From Desulfobulbaceae bacterium (GTDB lineage Bacteria > Desulfobacterota > Desulfobulbia > Desulfobulbales > SURF-16): DNA of 38,858 nt. The stretch spans positions 1 through 38,858 of the forward strand of contig JALNXE010000036.1 in NCBI GenBank assembly GCA_023230525.1, written 5' to 3'. A program made the translations under genes and the position numbers. This document shows positions 27,158-34,336 of the stretch, one piece after another. Positions within the stretch are counted from its first letter, which is position 1; each line of letters starts with the position of its first letter. The notes under the pieces were generated by a model, which worked only from the letters and a program-made list of their open reading frames with translations, did not search any database and was not told the origin of the DNA.

Positions 27158-27178
27158 GGGGCGTTTCGCGAATCGCCC
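27158..27178. repeat. Dispersed palindromic repeat, degenerate copy B
   Basis: GGGGCG-TTTCGCGAAT-CGCCC forms a small palindrome 34 bp before the cohesin-like gene. It shares the TTCGCGAA centre and GC-rich arms with copies at 7854, 27895 and 37895. Confidence 0.55.
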
Positions 27179-27211
27179 TTTGAAACCAAAATCATTATTG
27201 AGGAAAAAATC

Positions 27212-27838
27212 ATGAAGAAAATTACTCTCCTGCTGCTGCTCATTTCGTTTATTGCCCTGGGGGATCGAGCCCAGGCCGCCATGACCATGCCGCCGGACCC
27301 GACAGTCATCCCAACCCCGGTCCTTGAACTGAACCCGATTCTTGCCGAAACCCTGGTGGGCAACACGGTTACCTTTGATCTGGTGGTATCGGACCTGGGG
27401 GCGGCCAATGTCGGCTCCTTCGGCTTTGGTTTATTCTTTCCGGATTTTCTGGCCTTTGACTCCATTGCTTTCAGCCCCTATCTGGGCGATGCGACAACGG
27501 GCCAGGTGATAAACTATTCCGTGGCCCTGCCGCAGCAAATCGTCCTGGCCGGCGCTTTTTCCCTGCTGCCGGACATGGAACTCGATATGCTGCAGCCGAA
27601 TATGCCCTTCACCCTGGCCAGTCTGACCTTCACCGGCCTTAACAGCGGATTCGGTGAGGTAAACCTGTTCAATGTGTCGTTAAACGATGCCTTCGGCGTA
27701 TCACTGAACCCGGTCATCTATGGCGACTCCTTTGTCGCGGTTGACCCGGTGCCGCTGCCCGGCGCCGTCTGGCTGCTCGGCGCCGGCCTGCTCGGCCTGC
27801 TCGGCAGTCAGGTACGGAAACGGCAGAACCTGGTTTGA
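27212..27838 (+). CDS. Secreted cohesin-like domain protein with VPLPA-type C-terminal sorting signal
   Basis: A 208-residue protein: signal peptide (MKKITLLLLLISFIALGDRA, cleavage near AQAA), one beta-rich domain of about 145 residues, then VPLPGAVWLLGAGLLGLLG followed by RKR, a tripartite tail of the PEP-CTERM/VPLPA type processed by an exosortase or rhomboid-like sortase. The domain (LVGNTVTFDLVVSDLG, VGSFGFGLFFPDFLAF, LASLTFTGLNSGFGEVNL) has the strand pattern of cohesins, the partners of dockerins. Two dockerin-like proteins are encoded on either side, so it may anchor them to the cell surface; that pairing is inference. ATG 27212 is preceded by GAGGAAA and was chosen over longer open frames reaching back into the oxidase gene. 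It lies 133 bp after the oxidase and is likely co-transcribed. Confidence 0.75.
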   Translation: MKKITLLLLLISFIALGDRAQAAMTMPPDPTVIPTPVLELNPILAETLVGNTVTFDLVVSDLGAANVGSFGFGLFFPDFLAFDSIAFSPYLGDATTGQVINYSVALPQQIVLAGAFSLLPDMELDMLQPNMPFTLASLTFTGLNSGFGEVNLFNVSLNDAFGVSLNPVIYGDSFVAVDPVPLPGAVWLLGAGLLGLLGSQVRKRQNLV

Positions 27839-27894
27839 TACCCGGCACTGTTTGGCGGTCGGCAGCCGGATTACCGCCGGACAAGGCCGAGGGG

Positions 27895-27920
27895 TAGGGG
27901 CGGTTCGCGAACCGCCCCTA
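27895..27920. repeat. Dispersed palindromic repeat, perfect copy C
   Basis: A perfect 26-bp palindrome with core CGGTTCGCGAACCG and arms TAGGGG/CCCCTA lies between the cohesin-like gene and the FKBP gene. It could form a hairpin of 11-13 bp in RNA. Confidence 0.85.
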
Positions 27921-27976
27921 CTGCGATCTCCGTGTGCCCTGGACTGAAAAAAATAAACGGAAAGATGAGGAAATTT

Positions 27977-28675
27977 ATGATGTTTTATCCCATACGAAGC
28001 GTGTTGTGCTGTCTGCTTGTTCTTGCTTTCACCTGCACGCCGCTGGCGGCCCTTGAGCTGCAGAACGAAAAAGACAGGATCAGCTACAGTGTCGGTTATC
28101 AGGTGGGCGGCGACTTCAAGCGCCAGAAGGTTGAGCTCAATGCCGCCGCCATGGTCAAGGGTGTTGAGGATGCCATGGCCGGGGGAGAGCCGCTGTTGAC
28201 CCAGGATGAGATGCGTCAGATCCTGGTCGAGCTCAAAAAACGCGTGGTCGCCGGCCAGGAGGAGGCGCGGCAGCAGGCCCGGGAACGTTATCTGCAGGAA
28301 GGGCAGGCCTTTTTTGCGGCAAACGCCAAAAAGGAAGGGGTGGTCACCCTGCCCAGCGGCCTGCAGTACAAGGTCATCAAGTCCGGTTCCGGCAGCAGGC
28401 CCCAGGCCGGGGAGGCGGTCAGGGTCAACTACCGGGCCACGTTTATCGACGGCACCGAGTTTGACAGCTCCTATAAGAACGGCAAGCCGGCAACCTTCCG
28501 GCTCGACAGTGTCCTTCCCGGTCTGCGGGAGGGGCTGCTGCTCATGGAAGCCGGCAGCCACTGGCAGCTCTTTCTGCCCGGACCGCTTGCCTTCGGCGAG
28601 CAGGGTCCCATGGCGAACCGGCCGGTTATCTTTGACCTGGACCTTCTGGAAATCGTGCCGCCGGACAATAAGTGA
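27977..28675 (+). CDS. Exported FKBP-type peptidyl-prolyl cis-trans isomerase (FkpA/Mip-like)
   Basis: A 232-residue periplasmic or outer-membrane folding catalyst. It has a signal peptide (hydrophobic SVLCCLLVLAFTCTPLAA), an N-terminal helical dimerisation domain (about 30-115: DRISYSVGYQVGGDFKRQ, LTQDEMRQILVELKKRV) and a C-terminal FKBP domain (about 125-228: VTLPSGLQYKVIKSGSG, VNYRATFIDGTEFDSSY, PGLREGLLLMEAGSHWQLF). The layout matches Mip/FkpA. ATG 27977 has GAGG 6 bases upstream; an ATG at 27965 is an alternative in the same frame. Its position between the cohesin-like and cytochrome genes suggests a role in folding these secreted redox proteins, which is inference. Confidence 0.9.
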   Translation: MMFYPIRSVLCCLLVLAFTCTPLAALELQNEKDRISYSVGYQVGGDFKRQKVELNAAAMVKGVEDAMAGGEPLLTQDEMRQILVELKKRVVAGQEEARQQARERYLQEGQAFFAANAKKEGVVTLPSGLQYKVIKSGSGSRPQAGEAVRVNYRATFIDGTEFDSSYKNGKPATFRLDSVLPGLREGLLLMEAGSHWQLFLPGPLAFGEQGPMANRPVIFDLDLLEIVPPDNK

Positions 28676-29104
28676 AACCTTCGCCACCCATGCCGACAAT
28701 CGGGTCAGTGCCCTGCCGCCTGACCCGCCCGGAACCATTCCCCCCACCGTCATTTTTCGTTGATCAGCCCCTGTTCATTCTCTCCACCGGCCGCGGACCC
28801 GTTGCCGCGGCACTCAACTTTCCTGCCAAGCGGCGAGGCAAGGGGTCCTAATCCGCCGGGCATCCCAGGGGGATTCCTTCCCAAATTTTGTCCTGCCGGA
28901 CAGGATTCATTGTGCCCCATCTAGCCGTCGCACTGTCCTGTTCGGCGTAATACTTAGGCAAAAAATGAATTATTTCTGCTGGCACACCTTTTGGTTCTCT
29001 AACAATAAAAAGGAGAATGTGTCCGGGGTCGTCCTGGGCAGAGGGGCGGCTGTTTTTTCAGCGGTCAGATCAGCGGAAAATGTTGAAATGAGGAGGAACA
29101 AGTC
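28676..29104 (+). other. 429-bp intergenic leader region before the cytochrome genes
   Basis: No coding frame is convincing. It contains a small hairpin (TCCTG-CCGGA-CAGGA near 28889-28905), a sigma-54-like site at 28980 and, immediately before the cytochrome start, GAGGAGG. The GC-rich part 28790-28900 may be structured, but it does not fit a riboswitch consensus that I can recall with confidence. Confidence 0.5.
28980..28995 (+). promoter_or_regulatory. Sigma-54-like promoter of the cytochrome genes
   Basis: TGGCACACCTTTTGGT keeps the -24 GG and the spacing of an RpoN promoter, but has TTGG where TTGC is expected at -12, and A for G after GGCAC. It lies 110 bp before the cytochrome ATG, about the same distance as the perfect site lies from the oxidase ATG, which supports shared control. 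Confidence 0.45.
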
Positions 29105-30814
29105 ATGAGAAGAAGGAAAAATTATCTGGCATTAGCGTTTGGCTGTACCTTGCTGTTTGTCTCAGCCGGCAACGGTTCCGGCGGGATGGGCGGCCCGGGC
29201 GGGATGGGCATGGGAGGCGGGTTTGGCCCTGGCCCGGGCGGCGGAGGTGGGGGCATGGTTTCGGCATCCTATGACACCCAGTTTACCACCCTCCATTTTT
29301 CCGGCTCCGGCAATTGCAGCATGTGCCATAACGGGCTGACCGATGAAAACGGCGCAGACGTTTCCATTGAAACCGACTGGTCATCCACGGTTATGGCCCA
29401 TGCCTCCCGGGATCCGCTCTGGCGGGCCAAAGTGAGCAGCGAACTGGCCAGGAATCCGGACCTGGCCGCCGTTATCAACGACGAATGCAGCCGCTGCCAT
29501 GCTCCCATGGCCAACACCGAGGCCGTTTATCATAATCAGGAGATTGATCTGCTCGGCGGCATGCTTACCCCGACGGATGCCTATTATGACGCGGCCATGG
29601 ACGGGGTCAGCTGCACCCTGTGCCATCAGATCGCCGACAGCGAACTCGGCACCGAGCCATCTTTTTCAGGCCATTACACCATCGACACCTACCCCAATCC
29701 GCAGGACCGGCGGATTTACGGTCCCTATGACAATGTTTTTGCCATGCCGATGCTGAACATGGTCAGCTACACCATTGCCTACAGCCCCCATATCAAGAAA
29801 TCAGCCGTGTGCGGCACCTGTCATAATCTGCGCACCCCTTATGTTGATGAGGCCGGTAACGTTATCAGCACGCCGGATAGGGAATTCCCCGAGCAGATGA
29901 CCTACAGCGAATGGCTGGCCAGCGATTATCCGGCCCAGCAGAGCTGCCAGGACTGCCATATGCCCCGCACCAACGGGGTGATCATGGCCACCCGCCCCAT
30001 GTGGCTGAATACCCTGCGTGATGATTTTGCCACCCACAAGCTGGTCGGCGGCAACACCCTGCTGCTGGACCTGCTGCTCAACAATGGGGCGGAGCTCGCA
30101 GCCACCGGGGCCAATATTCCCGTCACCATCCAGGAAACTGAGCAGATGCTCCGCTCGGCTGCCGCGGTTGCCCCGCTGAGCAGCAGTCTGGCCGATAATG
30201 TCCTGGCCTTTGATCTGCGGGTGAAGAATCTTACCGGCCACAAACTGCCCACCGGCATCCCCCTGCGCCGCATGATTCTCCATGTCAAGGTGAGCGACGC
30301 CCGGGGCAGGGTCGTGTTCGAATCGGGCCGCATCAATGCGGACGGCAGCGTGACCGGACTGGACAGTGATATAAACCCCGCCACCTTTGAGTCGCATTAC
30401 AGGCTGATCACCTCCCCGGACCAGGTGCAGGCCTATGAGGCGATCATGGGCAACAGCCTGGGCGAGGTCACCTGTACCCTGCTCAGCGCCGCCGACATGC
30501 TGAAGGATAACCGTCTGCTGCCCTCCGGTTTCGACAAGGGGGCGGCATCAGCGGACATAAAGGTGGCCGGTGCCGCCGGGACGGACGCCGATTTTGACGG
30601 CGGCGGCGATACGCTCAGCTTCCGGCTGTCCGGCATGAAGAGTTCTCGCTATACGGTCATGGCCGAACTGGTGTATCAGCCGCTCTCCTTTGCCTTTCTG
30701 GCGGATATGGACAGCGATGTAACCCCTGAAACGGCTGCCTTAGCCGACATGTATCAGGCCTCAACCGCCAAGTCAACCAGCATGGCTGCTGCAACCTTTC
30801 AGATCAGCCGGTAA
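29105..30814 (+). CDS. Secreted pentahaem c-type cytochrome with Gly/Met-rich N-terminus
   Basis: A 569-residue exported electron carrier. After a signal peptide (RRRKNYLALAFGCTLLF) comes a Gly/Met-rich segment (GGMGGPGGMGMGGG), then five CxxCH haem sites: CSMCH at 71, and CSRCH, CTLCH, CGTCH and CQDCH spread up to about residue 280. The C-terminal half has no haem sites and carries the motif NLTGHKLPTGIPLRR, seen in the cytochrome c554-related multihaem family. GAGGAGG precedes the ATG. It lies 61 bp before the dihaem peroxidase-like gene and is probably its electron partner (inference). There is no dockerin or lipobox, so it may be free or bound through other contacts. Confidence 0.9.
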   Translation: MRRRKNYLALAFGCTLLFVSAGNGSGGMGGPGGMGMGGGFGPGPGGGGGGMVSASYDTQFTTLHFSGSGNCSMCHNGLTDENGADVSIETDWSSTVMAHASRDPLWRAKVSSELARNPDLAAVINDECSRCHAPMANTEAVYHNQEIDLLGGMLTPTDAYYDAAMDGVSCTLCHQIADSELGTEPSFSGHYTIDTYPNPQDRRIYGPYDNVFAMPMLNMVSYTIAYSPHIKKSAVCGTCHNLRTPYVDEAGNVISTPDREFPEQMTYSEWLASDYPAQQSCQDCHMPRTNGVIMATRPMWLNTLRDDFATHKLVGGNTLLLDLLLNNGAELAATGANIPVTIQETEQMLRSAAAVAPLSSSLADNVLAFDLRVKNLTGHKLPTGIPLRRMILHVKVSDARGRVVFESGRINADGSVTGLDSDINPATFESHYRLITSPDQVQAYEAIMGNSLGEVTCTLLSAADMLKDNRLLPSGFDKGAASADIKVAGAAGTDADFDGGGDTLSFRLSGMKSSRYTVMAELVYQPLSFAFLADMDSDVTPETAALADMYQASTAKSTSMAAATFQISR

Positions 30815-30875
30815 ACAATGCCTGCATCCGGCATAAAGCCGGATCATTAACCGCAAACTCAAGGAGATGGAAAAA

Positions 30876-32456
30876 ATGAGTGTAAAAAAGATGTGCGCAT
30901 ATGCCTGCTGTCTGCTGCTTGCCAACGGGGCAGCGGCGGCGGCAGGGGAGCTTTCCCCGGTCGAATCCCTCGGCAGGATGCTTTTTTTCGATGCGGATCT
31001 CTCCAATCCGCCGGGCCAGTCCTGCGCGGACTGTCATGATCCCCAAGTCGGCTGGACCGGACCTGATGCGGCGATCAACGCCGCCGGAGCGGTGGTCGAG
31101 GGTGCGGTCACCGGCCGTTTCGGCAATCGCAAGCCGCCCTCGGCGGCCTATGCGGGATTTAACCCCCAACTCCATATGTGTGGCGAGATGCTAGGTGGAG
31201 GTATGGGTGGCGGCGGAGGCATGGGTGGCGGCGGAGGCATGGGTGGCAGCGGAGGCCCACAAGCCTGCGGCAACGGTTTCGGCGGCGGGCTGTTCTGGGA
31301 CGGCCGGGCCACCGGCTGGACCCTGGGCGACCCCTTGGCGGAACAGGCCATGGGTCCGTTTTTAAACCCCCTGGAGATGAATAACCCGGATGCCATGAGC
31401 GTCTGTCTCAAGGTCAGCGAGTCGGCCTATGCGGACCTTTTCGAAGAGGTGTGGGGCGAGGATTCCCTGGCGTGCGGGGAGAATGCGGAGGCGGCGTATG
31501 AGCGCATTGCCAGTTCGATCGCCGCCTACGAACGCTCAGCCGAAGTGAATCCCTTCAGCTCCAAGTTTGATTCCTTCTGGCGGCAGCTGCAGCGGGCCAG
31601 AATGAAAGGCGTCCAGATTCCAGCGGTGGCCGCGATTAATATGATGAATTCGGCCAAGTTCAAAAACTACGGACTGAACGACACGGAACTGATGGGGCTG
31701 GTGGTCTTCAACACCAAGGGGAAATGTTCGGTCTGCCACCTGCTTGAACCCAGACACGGCAGCGGGTATCCGCTCTTTACCGACTTCATGTATCATAATC
31801 TGGGCATCCCGGCCAATCCGGATAATCCCTATTATACCATGCCCCTGGAGTGGAACCCCGCCGGCCCGGAGTGGGTTGATCAGGGCCTGGGCGGATTTCT
31901 GGCCACCACGGCCGATGCCCTGGACGCCATGGGCCGGCTGCGGGATTACACGGCCTATGCCCCGGAAAATGACGGCAAGCACCGGACCGCGACCCTCAGG
32001 AATGTGGACAAGCGCCCCTCCCCCGATTTTGTCAAGTCCTACGGCCATAACGGCTTTTTTAAAAACCTGATGCAGATCGTCCATTTCTACAACTGCCGTG
32101 ATGTGCCTTTTGAGCCGCAGTGCACCATGCAGCCCCCTTTTCCGGCCCCTGAGGTGCCGGAAAATGTCAACACCGCTGACATGGGCGATCTGGGGCTTAC
32201 CCAGATGGAAGGCATGGCCTTGGTCAAATTCATGGCTAGCCTGACCGATGTGGACCGCCATACGCCGGATATCGACAACAGCGGCTGCGTGGACCGCCTC
32301 GATCTGACCGCGCTGATGGCGGCCCTGCGCGATGCGCAGTTGACCGAACTGGAGCGGCTTGCCTATGACCTCAATGACGACGGCCTGCTGACCATTGCCG
32401 ATGCCCGGCTGCTGATTGCCAATTTCACCAGGCCGGCAGGCAATGTCTGTCCCTGA
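30876..32456 (+). CDS. Dihaem cytochrome c peroxidase/MauG-like protein with C-terminal dockerin-like domain
   Basis: A 526-residue exported protein of the bacterial cytochrome c peroxidase/MauG superfamily: signal peptide (ACCLLLANGAAAAA), LGRMLFFDADLS, first haem site CADCH at 50-54, second CSVCH at 284-288, and the family-typical YGHNGFFKNLMQIVHFYN near the C-terminal half. A Gly/Met insert of three MGGGGG-type units near 108-127 lies between the haem domains. The last 62 residues (DIDNSGCVDRLDL ... DLNDDGLLTIADA) form a dockerin-like pair of calcium loops that is, by my hand count, identical at about 35 of 62 positions to the module of the multicopper oxidase, including both bracketing Cys. 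ATG 30876 has AAGGAG at a normal distance; an ATG at 30867 abuts the ribosome site and is less likely. The substrate may be peroxide or an organic or protein target. Confidence 0.9.
   Translation: MSVKKMCAYACCLLLANGAAAAAGELSPVESLGRMLFFDADLSNPPGQSCADCHDPQVGWTGPDAAINAAGAVVEGAVTGRFGNRKPPSAAYAGFNPQLHMCGEMLGGGMGGGGGMGGGGGMGGSGGPQACGNGFGGGLFWDGRATGWTLGDPLAEQAMGPFLNPLEMNNPDAMSVCLKVSESAYADLFEEVWGEDSLACGENAEAAYERIASSIAAYERSAEVNPFSSKFDSFWRQLQRARMKGVQIPAVAAINMMNSAKFKNYGLNDTELMGLVVFNTKGKCSVCHLLEPRHGSGYPLFTDFMYHNLGIPANPDNPYYTMPLEWNPAGPEWVDQGLGGFLATTADALDAMGRLRDYTAYAPENDGKHRTATLRNVDKRPSPDFVKSYGHNGFFKNLMQIVHFYNCRDVPFEPQCTMQPPFPAPEVPENVNTADMGDLGLTQMEGMALVKFMASLTDVDRHTPDIDNSGCVDRLDLTALMAALRDAQLTELERLAYDLNDDGLLTIADARLLIANFTRPAGNVCP
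31203..31256 (+). repeat. Three 18-bp tandem repeats in the peroxidase gene
   Basis: ATGGGTGGCGGCGGAGGC occurs at 31203-31220 and 31221-31238, and with one change at 31239-31256, encoding MGGGGG twice and MGGSGG once. It is a flexible Gly-Met insert, likely variable in copy number. Confidence 0.92.
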
Positions 32457-32502
32457 GGCGCATGACGAAAACATGGCTCCGGCAAAGGATTTCTATTCCA
32501 CT

Positions 32503-32527
32503 GCCGGAGCATAAATCATGCTCCGGC
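32503..32527. terminator. Perfect hairpin after the peroxidase gene, possible terminator
   Basis: GCCGGAGCAT (32503-32512) pairs perfectly with ATGCTCCGGC (32518-32527) around AAATC, 47 bp after the peroxidase stop. No T-run follows on either strand, so it may be a 3'-end stabiliser and not a classical terminator. The rest of the 296-bp gap up to 32752 shows no gene; GGAAGG just before 32753 is the ribosome site of the next gene. Confidence 0.5.
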
Positions 32528-32752
32528 CAAAAGGGCTGTTGCCGGCGATTTGGCCGGCAACAAGGTATGGAAAAAGGAGTGAGGCCCGCGCAGGGGACAA
32601 GGCCGGAAAAATATTCATTTCTTGTTTTGCTTGCTCCGATACGTGGGGTATACGGGGTGAGAAGTTGTCTGGCAAATAACCTGGCGCCGGCCTGGTCCGC
32701 CCCCTGATCGCAATTATTTTTCCCCAGGCAGGGGGATAACGGAAGGAAAAGA

Positions 32753-33808
32753 ATGAAGATTGCCGCATCCAGCCTCAACCTGACCGCAGCTCATGCCTCT
32801 TATCAGCAGGAGGTGACCGAAAGCTCCCTGACCTTCTGGCAGGATGAAAATGTGCCGCCGGCAGAGACGGATAGGGTGACCCTTTCCAGCCAATGGCGCA
32901 ACCTCACTCCGCCTTGTCCTTCCCGGCCCGCAGGGGAGGCCACGGGTGCATCCCCGAATAGTGACGAGCTGGCTGAGGACCCGGAGCTTCGGGCCATGCG
33001 GCTCACCCTGGAGCTGCTCACCGGCCGCAGGATACGTATTGCCAGCTTTCAGGCCGGGTCCACCGCAGAGGTGCCCGGCGATCTTGCCCCGGCCGACAGC
33101 CAGCCGGCAAGCGCAGCAGAGGCGCCTGCCCAGCGTCTGGGCTGGGGCATGGAATATGACTATTCCCATACGTACAGCGAACAGGAGAGTGTCAGTTTCT
33201 CCGCCCAGGGCCAGGTTATCACCGCGGACGGCAGACAGCTTGATCTGGCCTATGAGCTGCAGATGCAGCGTGAGTTTCAGACGGAAACCACGGTGCATCT
33301 GCAGGCAGGCGACGCCCGCCTGGTTGATCCGCTGGTTATTAATTTCGACGGCCAAGGAGCAAGGCTCGGGGACATGACGCTCAGCTTTGATCTGGACGGA
33401 GACGCCCGGGAGGAGGAGATTGCCTTTGTCGCGCCCGGCAGCGGTTTTCTGGTCCTTGACCGCAATGATGACGGGAAAGTGAACAGCGGTGCCGAGCTTT
33501 TTGGTCCGGCCAGTGGCCACGGTTTTTTTGAGCTTGCCGCATTTGATGCCGATGGTAACGGCTGGCTGGATGAAAATGATCCGATTTTTGCCAAACTCAA
33601 GGTGTGGATGGCGGATCAGGCCGGCCAGCAGCAGCTTGTTTCCGCTGTTGACATGCGCATCGGGGCCCTGCTGTTATCCCCGGTTGACACGCAGTTCAAG
33701 TTGGCAGACAGTGCCAACAACCAGCTGGGACAGCTCAGGCAGACATCCCTGGCCCTGCTGGAAAACGGCGCTGCTGCCGCGGTCCAGGAAATCGATCTGG
33801 TTGTATAG
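32753..33808 (+). CDS. Uncharacterised protein with EF-hand-like calcium sites
   Basis: A 351-residue protein without signal peptide that I cannot assign to a named function. The N-terminal ~110 residues are low in structure and Ser/Thr/Pro/Glu-rich. The middle (about 130-220) has amphipathic beta strands (WGMEYDYSHTYSEQESVSFSAQG). Residues 205-275 contain Asp-rich loops: FDLDGDAREEE, LDRNDDGKVNSGAELFG near 236 and FDADGNGWLDENDPIF near 265, as in EF-hand or RTX-like calcium proteins. Similar proteins occur as lone conserved hypotheticals in Desulfobacterota to my recollection. Convergent with the PilZ gene, with only 20 bp between stops. The calcium-loop theme is shared with the nearby dockerins, but no link is shown. 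Confidence 0.75.
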   Translation: MKIAASSLNLTAAHASYQQEVTESSLTFWQDENVPPAETDRVTLSSQWRNLTPPCPSRPAGEATGASPNSDELAEDPELRAMRLTLELLTGRRIRIASFQAGSTAEVPGDLAPADSQPASAAEAPAQRLGWGMEYDYSHTYSEQESVSFSAQGQVITADGRQLDLAYELQMQREFQTETTVHLQAGDARLVDPLVINFDGQGARLGDMTLSFDLDGDAREEEIAFVAPGSGFLVLDRNDDGKVNSGAELFGPASGHGFFELAAFDADGNGWLDENDPIFAKLKVWMADQAGQQQLVSAVDMRIGALLLSPVDTQFKLADSANNQLGQLRQTSLALLENGAAAAVQEIDLVV

Positions 33809-33828
33809 GATGTTGCGGTTCCCGTCAA

Positions 33829-34251
33829 TCAGCGGCGGGCCGGCTTTTTCAAGCGACGGAACTCGTCTTCCCCGATTTTTTTCCAGAACTCGACCCCCAT
33901 TTTAAAGGGCTGTTGTTCCTCAAGCAGGATACGATTAAACCATAAGGGCCGAATGGCAAGGGTGAGGGGCGGGTCCTCCGTCACCTGCTGGTCTATGGTG
34001 AGATGGAGAATGAGTTGATCTGACTCCAGGGGGCCGAAAAAAAGGTGAAGGTTGTCGACGATGATCTGCCAGAGGATGAGGCCCGCACCTCTTTTGGATA
34101 AGTCAACAACCTGGCAGTTGACCGGCCTGCTCAGTCTCTCGCCGCTTTTTGCCCGACAGAGAAAGAGTGAGCCGTTCAGCGCCAGCGGAAATCGTTGAAA
34201 TATGCGTCGTTCCATTCCCATAGTCAATTTCGGTCTGCAGCCAATCGCCAT
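33829..34251 (-). CDS. PilZ domain protein (c-di-GMP-binding type)
   Basis: A 140-residue protein with the two PilZ signatures: an arginine motif ERRIFQRF near residue 15 and VVDLSKRGAGL near 50, the (D/N)xSxxG loop that holds c-di-GMP. MGVEFW near the end closes the barrel. No other domain is fused, so it probably works as an adaptor. Start at 34251 is chosen by length; an ATG at 34221 just before ERR is possible. It lies 85 bp downstream of the PRPP-synthetase-like gene on the same strand and may belong to that operon. Confidence 0.85.
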   Translation of the reverse strand: MAIGCRPKLTMGMERRIFQRFPLALNGSLFLCRAKSGERLSRPVNCQVVDLSKRGAGLILWQIIVDNLHLFFGPLESDQLILHLTIDQQVTEDPPLTLAIRPLWFNRILLEEQQPFKMGVEFWKKIGEDEFRRLKKPARR

Positions 34252-34336
34252 TTGCCCCCGGAAGGGGATTGAGCTGAAGCAACTGCTTCAGATGCATGAT
34301 GACGGATAAGACGCACCCGATTATCCAGAAACGTTA

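Noticed and set aside
28790..28900. c-di-GMP/cGAMP (GEMM) riboswitch before the cytochrome genes
   Set aside because: A GGGGTCCTA string recalls part of the motif, but the conserved purine-rich core is not present and I could not fold a convincing structure.
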